Shown here piece by piece: positions 49,801 through 56,280 of a stretch of DNA of 64,000 nt (position 1 is its first letter; the number at the start of each line of letters is the position of its first letter). Under the pieces are notes generated by a model, which saw nothing but the letters and a program-made list of their open reading frames with translations, was not told the origin of the DNA and made no database searches. Source of the DNA: Lycorma delicatula (Eukaryota > Arthropoda > Insecta > Hemiptera > Fulgoridae); contig NC_134455.1 of NCBI RefSeq assembly GCF_047948215.1, positions 302,330,147 to 302,394,146 of the forward strand. Direction: 5' to 3'. The position numbers were made by a program, and so were the translations under genes.

Positions 49801-51841
49801 AATAAACAACCCTAAACTTATGAAAAATGTTTGTATGAATTAAAAAAAAATACTTTATTCAAATTGAAATCCACCAACACACTGGCAACATCGTTTAATA
49901 AATCCTGTGTTTGTATTCATAAAGTCTTGTCTTAGATTTCGTATAATTTATTTTTCAATGACCCTCTACAACTCTTCATTAGTGTTAGCGCTATAAGAGT
50001 ATACACGTTCCTTTATATAACCCCGTAGAAAAAATCACGGAAAATAAGGCCTGGAAACCTCGGAGACCAGTCCAAATATTCACTTCAACGATCAACCCAA
50101 CGACCCTGAAGATGAGAATTTGTAGTAATTTATCTGGGTTTGAGAAGTGAAGAACGGCATTATCTTGCTGAAAAATAGAATATCTCATTTCTGGAACAGT
50201 AAAATGAGGCATTATGTGTTGATTTAACACTTCTAGTTATCGGTTTGCAGTCTTTGTGTTGTCTGATATGTTGTAGGGTAGTACACCATTGACATTAACA
50301 GCTGCCCAGAATGTAATGCCTTTTGATTTAAGCTGCTTCTGCTCAAAAATATGAGGGTATTCAGTGTTGCAATTACAGTAAAGCCTGCTTATCATATCGT
50401 TAAGGTAGGACGTAGATATATGTGAGAATACAACACATTCATGCCAGTCTGAATCAACTTCGTGATGCTCAATAATACGCAAACAAAACTCAACTCTATC
50501 TGAATTATTCTCCAAAAGAATATGAACCAGACGGCTTTTAAATGATTTTACTTTATTTCTTTGTGTTATTCTTTGAACAATAGATTTTGGCACACCAGTA
50601 TCTAAAGAAACTTTTCTCACTGAATTAGGTGTACTTGGAAATCGCAGTAGTGAAGCACACACCATTTTTCCTCTTTTCCTTTATCAGTAGATCGGCTGTA
50701 TTTTTTAACTATAATGCCAGTTTTTAACAATAAACACTTACACATAGAAATTGATATTTTGGTTGGTGGATCAACATCAGGAAATTTAACTCTGAAATGT
50801 TATATGGACTGCTAGATTGACAATTGCAACGGCCCATGCACAACATTTAACTTTGTTCAGATGTAAATCCCATTTTAACAATTTAAATATTTACAGCGAA
50901 GCCAAGTTATGTCTAATTATTAATTTGTTTTATTCAATTTGAACAGCTGTTTAACAGTACAGTATCTATTTTTATTCATTTTTACCAGCTATTTTTAATG
51001 AATAAAAAATGTGGTTTATCTGAAATTGATATTTTTATTTGGAAGCCGCCATTTTGTTTCTATAAATCCTAGAAGGTTGAAATTTTCACAAAAAATGTTT
51101 AGAACCTTCTTTAAAAGGTCTGTAAAGTTTCAAAAGAATCGGTATGGGAATGGACGAGTGATATTAAATCAAAAGCGTATACGTCTTCGTGAGACACATG
51201 TTATTTATTATATTCCCGTATTATATGAAGCCTTAGCTCATGATAAGTAGTAATTTTTTTAATTCGTTTCCCAGAATTACTTTATATATTTTTAACAAGG
51301 CTTAGGTTTCTTATTTCGTTTCGTTTCAACATGAAAGGAGAATAATCTATTAAAACAGTGGAAGAAGCATCAGTAAAAGAGTGCAAAACAGAGATAACGG
51401 AAAAGTGAAAAATTATGAACGATCTCAAAGGAAACGGGAGCAATCAAGACCTTAGAAGTTTTAACTTGAGAATGAAAAAAGATATGGTAGTCGAGTTGTG
51501 AAATAAATAAAAAAGTGATTTTGCGACTACTATGTGATGAAATTCTTCATCAAGTTTTCTCACCTGTAGGCTCTTCATATCTAATAAAATAAAAAATAAA
51601 TCTTATACAAGAAATTGATATTTTAATAACTGTTGCTAACACTGAATAGTCTATATTAATCCTACTTTCACATTCTTCAATATCTAAAATTCTTAGAAAA
51701 AATTATTGTTAGATTTATTATCTATAAATTGAAATAAGAATAAAATTTGTTTCATTTTCAATGAGTGTGTTTTTTCGTTTCAGTTTGCGTGGAAAATTTT
51801 ATTTAACAACAAATTCAACAGCACCATATGGAGTATCGTAA
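2431..51841 (+). CDS. Secreted pancreatic lipase-like protein, 7 exons (whole gene)
   Basis: Seen: joining 2431-2476, 28889-28988, 33011-33159, 34112-34360, 38014-38232, 43378-43570 and 51784-51841 gives 1014 nt, an open frame of 337 residues plus TAA. All introns are GT-AG and all phases agree. Residues 1-16 are hydrophobic (signal peptide); Cys30, Cys33 and Cys34 are near the mature N-terminus; LYTRRNP is at 46-52; VHGFTE at 81-86; nucleophile Ser159 in GFSLGA; Asp184 in GLDPAFPLY; His259 in CSHNRAW; lid bounded by Cys240 and Cys257; a further cysteine pair is Cys281/Cys292; the protein ends PYGVS. Known: this is the alpha/beta-hydrolase lipase family (PF00151 type) that hydrolyses acylglycerols or phospholipid sn-1 esters outside the cell; the length is typical for insect members. 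Inference: an active, secreted lipase or phospholipase A1-like enzyme; substrate unknown. Nearly 48.4 of the 49.4 kb is intron. The weakest part is exon 1. Confidence 0.9.
5149..5305 (+). repeat. Dispersed repeat, TTCCACCGTAACAGCTCAACGG type
   Basis: This is a compositionally distinct island in AT-rich intron: CACGACTGCCCAAAAAG, a TGTATG-rich spacer, then TTCCACCGTAACAGCTC and AACGGATGAACCGATTTAGG, ending in an ATATAC-rich tail. Its start is shared with position 479. It looks like a piece of a high-copy repeat; class not determined. Confidence 0.45.
8247..8286. repeat. (TA)n microsatellite
   Basis: About 20 uninterrupted TA units. Confidence 0.95.
9992..11840 (-). pseudogene. Transposase pseudogene of copy A
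   Basis: The minus-strand reading begins at an ATG at 11840 (MEFTTDEKIKCCAW). It continues, through frameshifts and stops, into RVSLDNGVQKSTVQR (helix-turn-helix region), IIEHHEVDPYWHKRVVFSD (11349-11588), where Asp of VVFSD is the first catalytic acid, and then breaks into unrelated sequence. The C-terminal part resumes at about 10436 and ends with KDLRRFIEEEIILIPRHFY (9992-10297). Compared with copy B, roughly 190 bp encoding the segment after the first Asp is missing. Not functional. Confidence 0.8.
10437..11383. other. Foreign segment replacing part of transposase copy A
   Basis: The transposon sequence shared with copy B stops at about 10436 and resumes at about 11383. The intervening 0.95 kb is unrelated. 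Its first 250 bases are GC-rich with three copies of GTCCAGCGAGGAGA (10538, 10614, 10656) and several GAGACGT motifs. Its last 300 bases are TTATTA-rich. Two copies of AAGACTAGCGGTT occur around 10867-10900. It could be part of an LTR or another element; no coding capacity was recognised. Confidence 0.6.
13311..13344. repeat. Poly(A) tract, 34 bases
   Basis: An uninterrupted run of 34 A. It may be the 3' tail of a retroposed sequence lying just upstream on the plus strand, but that sequence was not recognised. Confidence 0.9.
13800..15790 (-). mobile_element. I-type LINE fragment (reverse transcriptase to RNase H)
   Basis: Read on the minus strand in shifting frames: VVYIDDLGIVYTS around 15405-15370 is the reverse transcriptase YxDD catalytic motif, followed by LQRVITVLNK, FSSKKTASVHFC and RIPHLSPVL (about 15235). 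Further on are an RNase H-like segment with YTAEL (about 14505) and CSDSLSAL (about 14440), and a terminal IRFRIGHTR block (about 14080). Stops and frameshifts are frequent. Known: a reverse transcriptase followed by RNase H marks I-group non-LTR elements. The 5' part (endonuclease) is missing; the 3' boundary is uncertain. Confidence 0.75.
17044..17079. repeat. (AT)n microsatellite beside a Helitron-like 3' end
   Basis: A run of 18 AT units seven bases from the CTAG terminus at 17087-17090. Confidence 0.95.
17905..18030. repeat. Internal duplication in the Helitron-like element, unit 1
   Basis: Starts with CACTTCAATACTGCATCTTA. The second unit is at about 18695-18805, with CACTTCAATACTGTACCTTA and the same TTTAAAACGTTATTTCA and GCGCACAATTCTA blocks. 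Confidence 0.8.
18695..18805. repeat. Internal duplication in the Helitron-like element, unit 2
   Basis: A direct copy of about 17905-18020, slightly shorter. The sequences diverge right after GCGCACAATTCTA, where unit 1 continues into the GCAGACTCGG terminus-like motif. Confidence 0.8.
19417..19768. mobile_element. MITE with 67-bp terminal inverted repeats
   Basis: The left arm 19417-19483 and right arm 19702-19768 are inverted copies. Both contain TTAATCTCTTGGGTT and ACAAACTTATAAATTAAATTC when read inward, with only a few mismatches. The 218-bp centre is non-coding. The target duplication is not resolvable in this AT-rich context; the parent transposase is unknown. Confidence 0.8.
19780..19829. 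repeat. (ATT)n microsatellite
   Basis: A TTA/ATT run with one interruption (ACT), beginning a few bases after the MITE right end. Confidence 0.95.
21440..22420 (+). mobile_element. I-type LINE 3' fragment (RNase H and 3'UTR)
   Basis: The plus-strand reading begins VYTDSSKNTNSVGCAFVV (21460-21515), the first RNase H strand with its catalytic Asp. It is followed, with many frameshifts, by YRGAPYVEMI (about 21935), a GHLMTQTG-like segment (about 22000) and CARCDCQLTVHHFFMDC (22044-22095), the C-terminal CysHis-type block that follows RNase H in these elements. A possible 3'UTR hairpin, GGGCGC..GTGCGCCC, lies at 22378-22410. Orientation is opposite to the LINE at 13.8 kb. Confidence 0.7.
23160..23335 (-). 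mobile_element. tRNA-like SINE, Lys-type head, copy f
   Basis: On the minus strand it reads GCGGAGTGATAGCGTCTCAG (box A region), CCTTTTATCCGGAGG, then TCCTGGGTTTGATCCC (box B) and GGCACGGCATTTTCA, matching the head at 31762. The downstream body differs from that copy. Confidence 0.7.
24937..25150 (+). repeat. Direct repeat unit 1 with box B-like end
   Basis: Matches 25515-25715 through GGATTTTGGA.TTTTTCTTAA, GCCTTCATTGA, CATAAGTGGTACT and AAGGGAAAGACACATC..GTTCGA. The end GTTCGAGTCC resembles a Pol III B box. Confidence 0.75.
25343..26203. repeat. Repeat cluster carrying GTGGTGTCC motifs
   Basis: GTGGTGTCCAAATCAGATTT near 25358 and GTGGTGTCCACATCAGATTT near 26181 are direct copies. A hairpin of GGACACCAC (26029-26037) and GTGGTGTCC (26056-26064) lies between, and an inverted tRNA-like B box is at 25911. 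It looks like several overlapping copies of one element family; class unknown. Confidence 0.6.
25515..25715 (+). repeat. Direct repeat unit 2 with box B-like end
   Basis: The second copy of the unit at 24937-25150, with an intact GGTTCGAATCC. The 18-mer at 25671-25688 recurs inverted at 25911-25928. Confidence 0.75.
27586..28418 (+). mobile_element. Helitron-like non-autonomous element
   Basis: Starts TCTTTATATATAAAACACAA after an A and contains ATGTATCGTGAGTGATTCGT. It ends GGGCAAAGCCGCGACGGGG followed by GATAGT, a hairpin plus near-CTAGT terminus of Helitron type (the C of CTAG is replaced). No coding sequence. Confidence 0.52.
28889..28988 (+). CDS. Lipase exon 2 (mature N-terminus, Cys cluster, LYTR)
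   Basis: The acceptor TGTTTCAG is at 28881-28888 and the donor GAG|GTAAGT at 28989. The exon encodes residues 17-48 plus part of Arg49, including CLLCCP at 30-35 and IAFHLYTR, the start of the conserved lipase core strand. The frame is closed upstream by TAA at 28852 with no ATG in between, so this is an internal exon. It joins exon 3 to give the family signature LYTRRNP. Confidence 0.88.
29119..29470 (+). pseudogene. LINE-type polyprotein C-terminal fragment (tentative)
   Basis: The reading VDENGLKKFNRLLQ..NHTNYPRSVEKFYLSRSKGNEE resembles the segment following the reverse transcriptase in some non-LTR retrotransposons (pattern HP..DV.RLYL.R.EGGRG). The frame breaks soon after. It lies 130 bases after the donor of intron 2 and does not join the lipase frame. 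Confidence 0.4.
31762..31920 (+). mobile_element. tRNA-like SINE, Lys-type head, copy g
   Basis: The head (31762-31829) folds as a tRNA: acceptor arms TGCATGG/TCATGCA pair over 7 bp, the T arm is CCGGGTTCGAAACCCGG, and box A is TGGCGCGAGTGG. The anticodon arm (TTT in the loop) has a bulged G and the molecule is only 68 nt, so it is a SINE head and not a working tRNA. The body ends GGAGGTTAAACAAACAAACA, the tail also found in the unrelated-headed SINE at 36140. Confidence 0.78.
33011..33159 (+). CDS. Lipase exon 3 (VHGFTE)
   Basis: A polypyrimidine tract ending TTTTTTTCAG precedes 33011, and the donor is GAG|GTGAGA. The exon encodes residues 50-98. It contains IIYVHGFTE (78-86), the strand and turn that form the oxyanion hole region in this family, followed by a glycine-rich GGPSA turn before helix 1. 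Confidence 0.95.
33160..34111 (+). other. Lipase intron 3 (0.95 kb)
   Basis: GTGAGA donor, ATTTCAG acceptor. Contains a minus-strand SINE fragment (33345-33502); the rest is AT-rich with nothing recognised. Confidence 0.9.
33345..33502 (-). mobile_element. tRNA-like SINE, Lys-type head, copy h
   Basis: The minus strand reads CGTGGCATAGTGGTAACGTC, TCGGCCTTTTCTCTGG, a decayed box B (GAATTGCAATCCCGGTCAGC) and ATGGCAATTTTCAT. Its body (CCATTTCCACATTCCCATC) differs from copies f and g. Confidence 0.68.
34112..34360 (+). CDS. Lipase exon 4 (nucleophile elbow, GFSLGA)
   Basis: The acceptor is ATTTCAG and the donor ACAG|GTAAAT. The exon encodes residues 100-181. NVIVVDWSPLA (107-117) matches the family's VDW strand. 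IHLIGFSLGAEIAGF (153-167) is the nucleophile elbow, with catalytic Ser159. RIT at 179-181 runs into the catalytic aspartate encoded by the next exon. The motif has Phe where vertebrate pancreatic lipases have His (GHSLG), as is common in arthropods. Confidence 0.96.
34981..35562 (+). mobile_element. Helitron-like non-autonomous element, 582 bp
   Basis: Starts TCTTATATATATATATAAAA, then ATGAATGTTTGTTTG, a start common to arthropod Helitrons. It has internal GTGGCGC repeats near 35120 and 35230 and a purine-rich AGGGAAAAAGG tract. It ends CAAACATTGCCGGGTCAGC followed by AAGT, close to the CTAGT consensus. No coding sequence. Confidence 0.55.
35680..35950. repeat. Probable retroelement UTR fragment
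   Basis: A more complex island with ACACCGTGTGTATTACACGG (near-palindromic), AGGAAGTGGCAAATCACTTC (inverted GAAGTG/CACTTC) and CTTAGAAAGCCTGG. It looks like an untranslated part of a retrotransposon; not identified. Confidence 0.35.
36140..36436 (+). mobile_element. Full-length tRNA-derived SINE, copy b, with perfect TSD
   Basis: A 297-bp element. Box A is TGGTTTAGTGG, the box B region GCGTTCAAGTCC, then the shared body (CTAGATCGTGGATACCGG, ACACATCTCAGGTATGGTCG), a tail with CATCCTCATTCATCCTCCG and GGAGGTTAAACAGG, and a short A-rich end. It is flanked by identical 13-bp copies of GGATAGGCAGGTC (36127-36139 and 36437-36449). This defines both ends and shows insertion by target-primed reverse transcription, relatively recently. 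Confidence 0.9.
36537..36596. repeat. 27-bp tandem duplication
   Basis: 36537-36563 and 36570-36596 are identical (AAAGATCACATTTAATGCTG and seven more bases), separated by six bases. Confidence 0.95.
38014..38232 (+). CDS. Lipase exon 5 (catalytic Asp, beta9 loop, lid start)
   Basis: The acceptor is CTTTTAG and the donor ATTA|GTAAGT. The exon encodes residues 183-254. GLDPAFPLY carries catalytic Asp184. FVDVIHTDGGVFG (206-218) and IGHADFFPNGG (223-233) are standard family blocks. The stretch from Asp213 to the GHADF block is short, and PGC at 238-240 provides the first lid cysteine. The open frame continues past the donor into the intron, but that extension has no family similarity. Confidence 0.96.
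39716..39981 (-). mobile_element. tRNA-derived SINE, copy c (hairpin tail type)
   Basis: The minus strand reads the same head and body as 36140, in decayed form (CCACGTTGGTCTAGTGG, GTCGATAATTCTAAGG, AACGTGGATACCGGTG, CACACGTCTCAGGAG). The 3' part differs: it continues through ACATTACACTGATAAGTCGC to a hairpin closed by AGTCGC/GCGACT (39716-39750). The same alternative tail is found in the copy at 59215. Confidence 0.75.
40781..40972 (+). mobile_element. tRNA-derived SINE, copy d (3' part)
   Basis: Starts inside the body (AATAATAGATTGTGGATACT) and runs to the tail (CATCCTCATTCATCCTCTG, GGAGGCCAAACAG), as in 36140. The A-rich end passes into a GA repeat. The tRNA-like head is missing. Confidence 0.75.
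40981..41003. repeat. (GA)n microsatellite at a SINE tail
   Basis: A GA run growing out of the AGAAAAAGAGAGAG tail of SINE copy d. Confidence 0.9.
42545..43161 (+). pseudogene. Broken Tc1/mariner-superfamily transposase, C-terminal half
   Basis: Read in two or more frames: RVVFSDQSRFYVNGKVNTHN (first catalytic Asp, codon 42572), WRSENPYEI, then QQDGAPPHWHNAVRDRLN (second Asp, codon 42819), PPRSPDVTSCDFF (third acid region, about 42925-42963), and a long clean end from DQVYVPPLPADP to GGHIEHL with a stop at 43159. The N-terminal DNA-binding part is missing. The distance between the second and third acids is longer than in DD34D mariners. It sits 216 bp upstream of lipase exon 6 in the same orientation. 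Not functional because of frameshifts. Confidence 0.82.
43378..43570 (+). CDS. Lipase exon 6 (catalytic His)
   Basis: The acceptor is GTAATTCAG and the donor AGAA|GTAAGT. The exon encodes residues 256-318. ACSHNRAW contains Cys257 (closing the lid loop begun at Cys240) and catalytic His259. Cys281 and Cys292 probably form the following conserved disulfide. MGFTANK starts the last strand, completed by exon 7. The acceptor choice is fixed by phase and by the resulting IACSH junction. Confidence 0.95.
46719..48005 (+). mobile_element. mariner element, full length but decayed (1287 bp)
   Basis: Flanked by TA (46717-46718 and 48006-48007). The imperfect terminal inverted repeats start CCAGGGTCATTCAGAAA on the left and CGAGGGCTGATTGAAAAG on the right (reverse strand), both ending near CTGAC. 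About 1.3 kb is the normal mariner length. Confidence 0.85.
46860..47935 (+). pseudogene. mariner transposase pseudogene
   Basis: Plus-strand remnants in several frames: FITADET followed by a stop and IYLYTSESKQ (about 47370-47420, first catalytic Asp), then VKSAGKITVSVFWDSR and NITGEHCISLLDRLKGAIQAK (47456-47610), and DFSPSNYLLFLNLKNGSLDE (about 47727-47790), the third-Asp block with the expected Asp changed to Asn (usual form SPDLAPSDY). Multiple stops and frameshifts; inactive. Confidence 0.85.
49534..51201 (-). mobile_element. Long-TIR Tc1/mariner-superfamily transposon, copy B
   Basis: 1668 bp flanked by TA (49532-49533, 51202-51203). The inverted arms are about 250-270 bp each. They start ATGTGTGTCTCAC (left) and ACATGTGTCTCAC (right, reversed) and share AAAATGGCGGCTT and AATAAACCACAT-type blocks. 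Same family and gene orientation as 9818-12165, without the insertion found there. Confidence 0.87.
49820..50873 (-). pseudogene. Transposase pseudogene of copy B
   Basis: The minus-strand start ATG is at 50873. RKVSLDTGVPKSIVQRITQR and FCLRIIEHHEVDSDW fall in 50237-50665. The first catalytic Asp is replaced by His (VVFSH, where copy A has VVFSD). ITFWAAVNVNGVLPYNIS follows in the same frame. After a frame change, MRYSIFQQDNA (49991-50230) gives the second Asp. The third-acid region survives only in another frame. Inactive. Confidence 0.82.
51784..51841 (+). CDS. Lipase exon 7 (C-terminus and stop)
   Basis: The acceptor TCGTTTCAG ends at 51783. The exon finishes Asn319 and encodes LRGKFYLTTNSTAPYGVS (320-337), then TAA at 51839-51841. 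The G-K-F-Y-L-T-T..PYG pattern is the usual C-terminus of single-domain insect lipases, so there is no PLAT/C2 domain. The exon lies 8.2 kb beyond exon 6. Confidence 0.93.
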
Positions 51842-52267
51842 TAAGAAATATTATGGCTACAATATATTATCTACTTTAAGTACAAGTGATTTTTTAGTAA
51901 TGTATATATTAGTATTACAATTTAAAAACAAATATCTTTAAAATCGATAATTAATCGAAGAAAGTACATCATCAGGTGAATTCATTCTAGAATTTAAGGT
52001 AGTAAGTAGTCATTTATATTTTAAACTTGTCAAATTACTTTGTTTTAGCATTCTATGTGAATCTTGAAAAAAGATTCTTTTTTAATTTATGTGTCACATT
52101 TATCTCTGAATTTCTTTTATATAAAAGGTTGTGTGCTAGTCATTATAAACGATGTTACAAAAGGCCCTTTTTCATGACCATTGTTTTTAGAAAAATGTCG
52201 AAGGGTTTTCATTTTTTGAAAACAAAAAATATAATTTAAAAATTACTTATTTCTATTAATATTTCAT

Positions 52268-52273
52268 ATTAAA
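52268..52273 (+). terminator. Weak candidate poly(A) signal ATTAAA for the lipase
   Basis: No AATAAA is found in the first few hundred bases after the stop at 51841. ATTAAA at this position is the first common variant noticed, about 430 bases downstream. In sequence this AT-rich the match could be chance. Confidence 0.2.
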
Positions 52274-54771
52274 ATATAATGGGAACGTATTAATGAAATA
52301 TATTATTTTATTTAACAAATACTTCAAGTTAAATTTTAGATTTTTTTTTAAATTATGAAAAGGTATTTATAAAGAAGATGCACAATAATTACTTTATAAT
52401 TACAGAATTATATTTGAAATATCAAGGAATATTTAGAGAAGAATCACACTAAAGAAGTTTGAGGAGTTGAACGCTTTTTTATTGACGCTGTGAATTTTTA
52501 TAAGCTTGGAGCTTTAAAATATTTATTATTTATAAAAAAAACTTTGTTCTAAAAAAAAAATTAAACGTACCAAGTATTACTTTGGTTTTACCGCCTATTA
52601 TTATCAAATATAGTCCGATTATTAATGGTTTATAGAGGGTAAAGATTAATATTTATGAAAGAAAACCAACTTGCCTTTATTCTATCATTTATTCTAAGCT
52701 TATTTATTTATTCATCTTAGTGTCTAAAGATATTTATTACTTAAAATCAAAATTACTCATAATTATGAGTGATGAGTTATGAAGTGTGAAAGATTTGATG
52801 CCTGACATGAATTCAAGAAAAAAAAATATATATATTTAGAACAAAACTAATTTTAAATTCTGTTATAATCGATTTTATCCAAAGACTGGGGATGTTCTAA
52901 AACTCATACGCCTGTTTACTTACATATAAACAGTACTTTAAAAGCAAAAAAACATAAAGATCATTAAATTGGTGTAGAATATTGGTATATGTATTGTAAT
53001 TTTACTTAACTTATGTATGGCCATCAATCACCGTCTGAGATCCATCAATCTATATCCTAAAAGTAACCGATAAACAAAAATTTTATGTTTACCTTAAAGG
53101 ATTATTTCCTAGACAGGAGGACTCTAGTTAATATTAAAAAATATTTTTTATGAACAATTTTTTTGAAGATTTAGATTTTAATTATTTATTTTTAAAAAAA
53201 TTATCCTAAGTAAGAAAGTTCTAAAAATCTATGAATTATTCATTGGAGGAGCCTCTTACACTATCGAAATCACATTAATGTTATCAGTAAAACTTACAGA
53301 ATACAAAACGTCTGAAATTCTTATAACACATCAACTTTTTTTTTAATAACTAGTAAATATTAGATAATACTGTACAAGTCATTCTTTTTTCCTTAATGAT
53401 TTTAATTATTCTTTTTTTCTGTAGGATTTATTCTTTATGATATTTTATGTATAGTATTTAGTATTATTTTATGAAAAAATCCAGTCAAAAATCTTATTTG
53501 ATTTTAACTGGATATGAAAACGCATATAATGAAGGTTGTTCTTGAGATTTGGTTAATGGTCCGGTTTCAGAAAATTTTGACTGAGAAAGTTCATTGTTAA
53601 AATATTTTTACAGAATTAAATCGCTAAAACAAAATTAAAAAAATAAGTAAAATAAAATCAAATTTTCAATTTTAGCAGAATTTTAAAAACTTTATTGTTT
53701 TGAACAGGATTTTTGAAATAAGTGTTACGTGAATTAATAAAAAAAATAATTTTTAAGAAATGATTTATCCTAGTGCAGAAATTTTTAGGAGGGTAAACTA
53801 TTAAATTATTAACAAATTATTATCCATCAACGAATGATGAAACTGTAATGAACTGAATAACAACCATGATTGCCAATTTTTTTTTCATTTTAGTTAAAGA
53901 ACGACTTCCCTTGAAAAAGAAGTTAAAGAAAAAAGGCAAGGTAAGCTACAGTTTCTCAAATTCCGATAAATTTGTTCATATTAACATATTCCACATTCAG
54001 AGAACTGAATTATTAATAAAAAGTCGAATACAACTAGAACCATTTTCTGGGGCACTTTTAAAATATGTAAAAAAATAATGTAATAAGTTCTAAATCAATC
54101 GATAAATACATATCTAGTATATAGTGTATTTTTTATAATCCGTGATATAGAACTATTATTTAGGATTACTAATAAAAATAATTAAACACTAAAATACAGT
54201 TAAATAAATTTACATCAAGAAATAATCATATTAAAAAACAAAATCATTAAAAAGATGTATTAAGTAGAGGTAACACAAGTATGTACGACTCCCCAGGTTA
54301 TAAAATGAATGCATCCGAGAAAAGTAAGTGAGAAAATGCGACTATATAATTTGATTTCAATCCAAAAAAATAGGAAAGATTTTTTATCTGAAACTTCTCT
54401 GTTCCATTTCGCCTTCAGCCCGATATAAGCGCGATACTAAACAATTAATGCATAATGGAAACAGCTAAAGAGGTACAATAAAAGAAAGAGAGCCTAATAT
54501 GTTAGACTTGTATCGTATTACATTCTGTAACAGAAATTCATAGTCTGTATTTACACGCCACATGAAATCCAATGAAAAAAACATTTATACAATTTTGTAT
54601 TAAAGAACTGAGTTTATTACTAAACAATGTTAATTGGAAAAAAGAAGATTAAAAGACCGTTTACAAGAAAATTATTTAAATTTAATACTATACTGCAATA
54701 TCCATTTTTAAACAATTATAACAGTAGATAATATGGAAATTTTATACAATTATTGTAAATAATAAAAAACG

Positions 54772-54774
<3 letters not shown>

Positions 54775-54858
<84 letters not shown>
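54775..54858. repeat. (AC)n(AT)n compound microsatellite
   Basis: An AC run to about 54819, continuing directly into an AT run. Confidence 0.95.
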
Positions 54859-54861
<3 letters not shown>

Positions 54862-55199
54862 AATGAAGAAAGAATAAGAATAATGCTAATGAATTAAAAA
54901 TATAAAAAATATTTACGAAACATTGTAAAATGAGTGTAAGAATTACCATTTAGGTAACCCCAGTCGAAAGAGTAAAATTAGAATAATAAATAAACAACCT
55001 AATTATCGAACTAAAAGTGTCCTTGACTATTTACAACAAACTGTTTTCTTTACACTCTGAAAGAAATATGCCTTTTTTAAGAGTAATGAAGCTGCTTTTT
55101 AAATATTTTTGACGATATCAAAAACCATTTAGGAAATTGGAATAAGGTATCAGTTAAACACAGTTTGGTTTCAGAAATGCCTTATGGTCAAGAGAAGAG

Positions 55200-56280
55200 G
55201 GAAGAGTTTTTTAATTTAATTTATTAGCATAGAGATGTCTGGAATTGTATCAGCCTTTACACGTCTAATTTCTGGATTAAAATAGATAATGAGTTTAATA
55301 AGATTAAACTCATTCAGTTTCTCAGAAAGAAAAAAATAGACATGAAATATAATATCCAGAAGATATAATATCCTCCGGTTATGATATCTCAGAGGAGATA
55401 TAATAGTCACCTACCTAGAAATTTGGAGATCTATGAGACAGGGTTGTGTATTTTCTTCGATGCACTTTAACATGCACGCTGAGTGGGTGATTCAAACAGC
55501 TCTGGCAGAGAAACCATAAAGTATTAAAGTTAATTGTAAGGCGATGAACAACTTAATGTTTTACCGTGATATTGTTCTATTTTCGGAGTGTTCAGAAGAT
55601 TTATAACGATCAGTCGTTTATTTTTTGGCTGTCAGTGAAGAAAGTGGATTAACATTTAAAGTTAATAAGACCACTTTAATTGCAATTTCAAAAATACAAG
55701 GGCGAGAAAACTTGATGATACATGGACAGTAGTAAAAATTATCCAAAAATCCAGACATTTAGGAACAATAACCAATGACTGCAATAATTAGATTGAGGAA
55801 ATCAAACCAAGAATCGGTAAGCCAGAAGTAATATCAATGGGTATTGTGCAGCAGGGGCTTCAAAATTAATTACAAAATCAGATTTTTAAGATCCTATGTT
55901 CTCAGTATTATTTTACGTATGGAGACCAGGACTCTCAAGCAATGTACAATTGATTGTTTATAGGTGAAATGTAATTGTAGTGGAAAGTTTTCGGTTCGAA
56001 TTGGATTGATAGAGTGGCAAAGATTGAAGTGTTACAAATAATGGGCAAATATAGAAAAGTAATAATTACCATTAATATACGTAAATTGTACTTTAATTAC
56101 AGTTAATAATCAGAGCGAAATATATAAACTATTGCAGTTGAGCTCAAGGTAAGATTTAAGGCAAGTGATCTGTATGTGACGATTTGAGACGTCGTGGTAT
56201 TAGTGTGATTCCATTGACTCACTAAGATGTGGCATCTTAAGAGCTATCATGATTATCTTCTCAGAGGAGATGGCACGTAA
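55200..56280 (+). mobile_element. Decayed LINE reverse transcriptase fragment
   Basis: The plus-strand reading RQGCVFSSMHFNMHAEWV (about 55436-55490) is the RQGC..SP.LFN reverse transcriptase block. It is followed by INCKAMNNL-like sequence, FYRDIVLFSE (about 55560-55590) at the place of the Y-A-D-D motif, ESGLTFKVNKTTLI, SRHLGTITND, and WIDRVAKIEVLQIMGK (about 56000-56060), a post-RT block. Stops and shifts are frequent and the catalytic YADD is destroyed. The LINE clade was not determined; it differs from the I-type pieces in intron 1. Confidence 0.7.

Larger units (their letters stand above)
43571..51783 (+). other. Lipase intron 6 (8.2 kb)
   Basis: GTAAGT donor, TCGTTTCAG acceptor. Contains a mariner (46719-48005) and a long-TIR transposon (49534-51201). 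43571-46700 and 48010-49530 hold no recognised gene; about 48340-49400 is of higher complexity and may be retroelement-derived. Confidence 0.8.
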
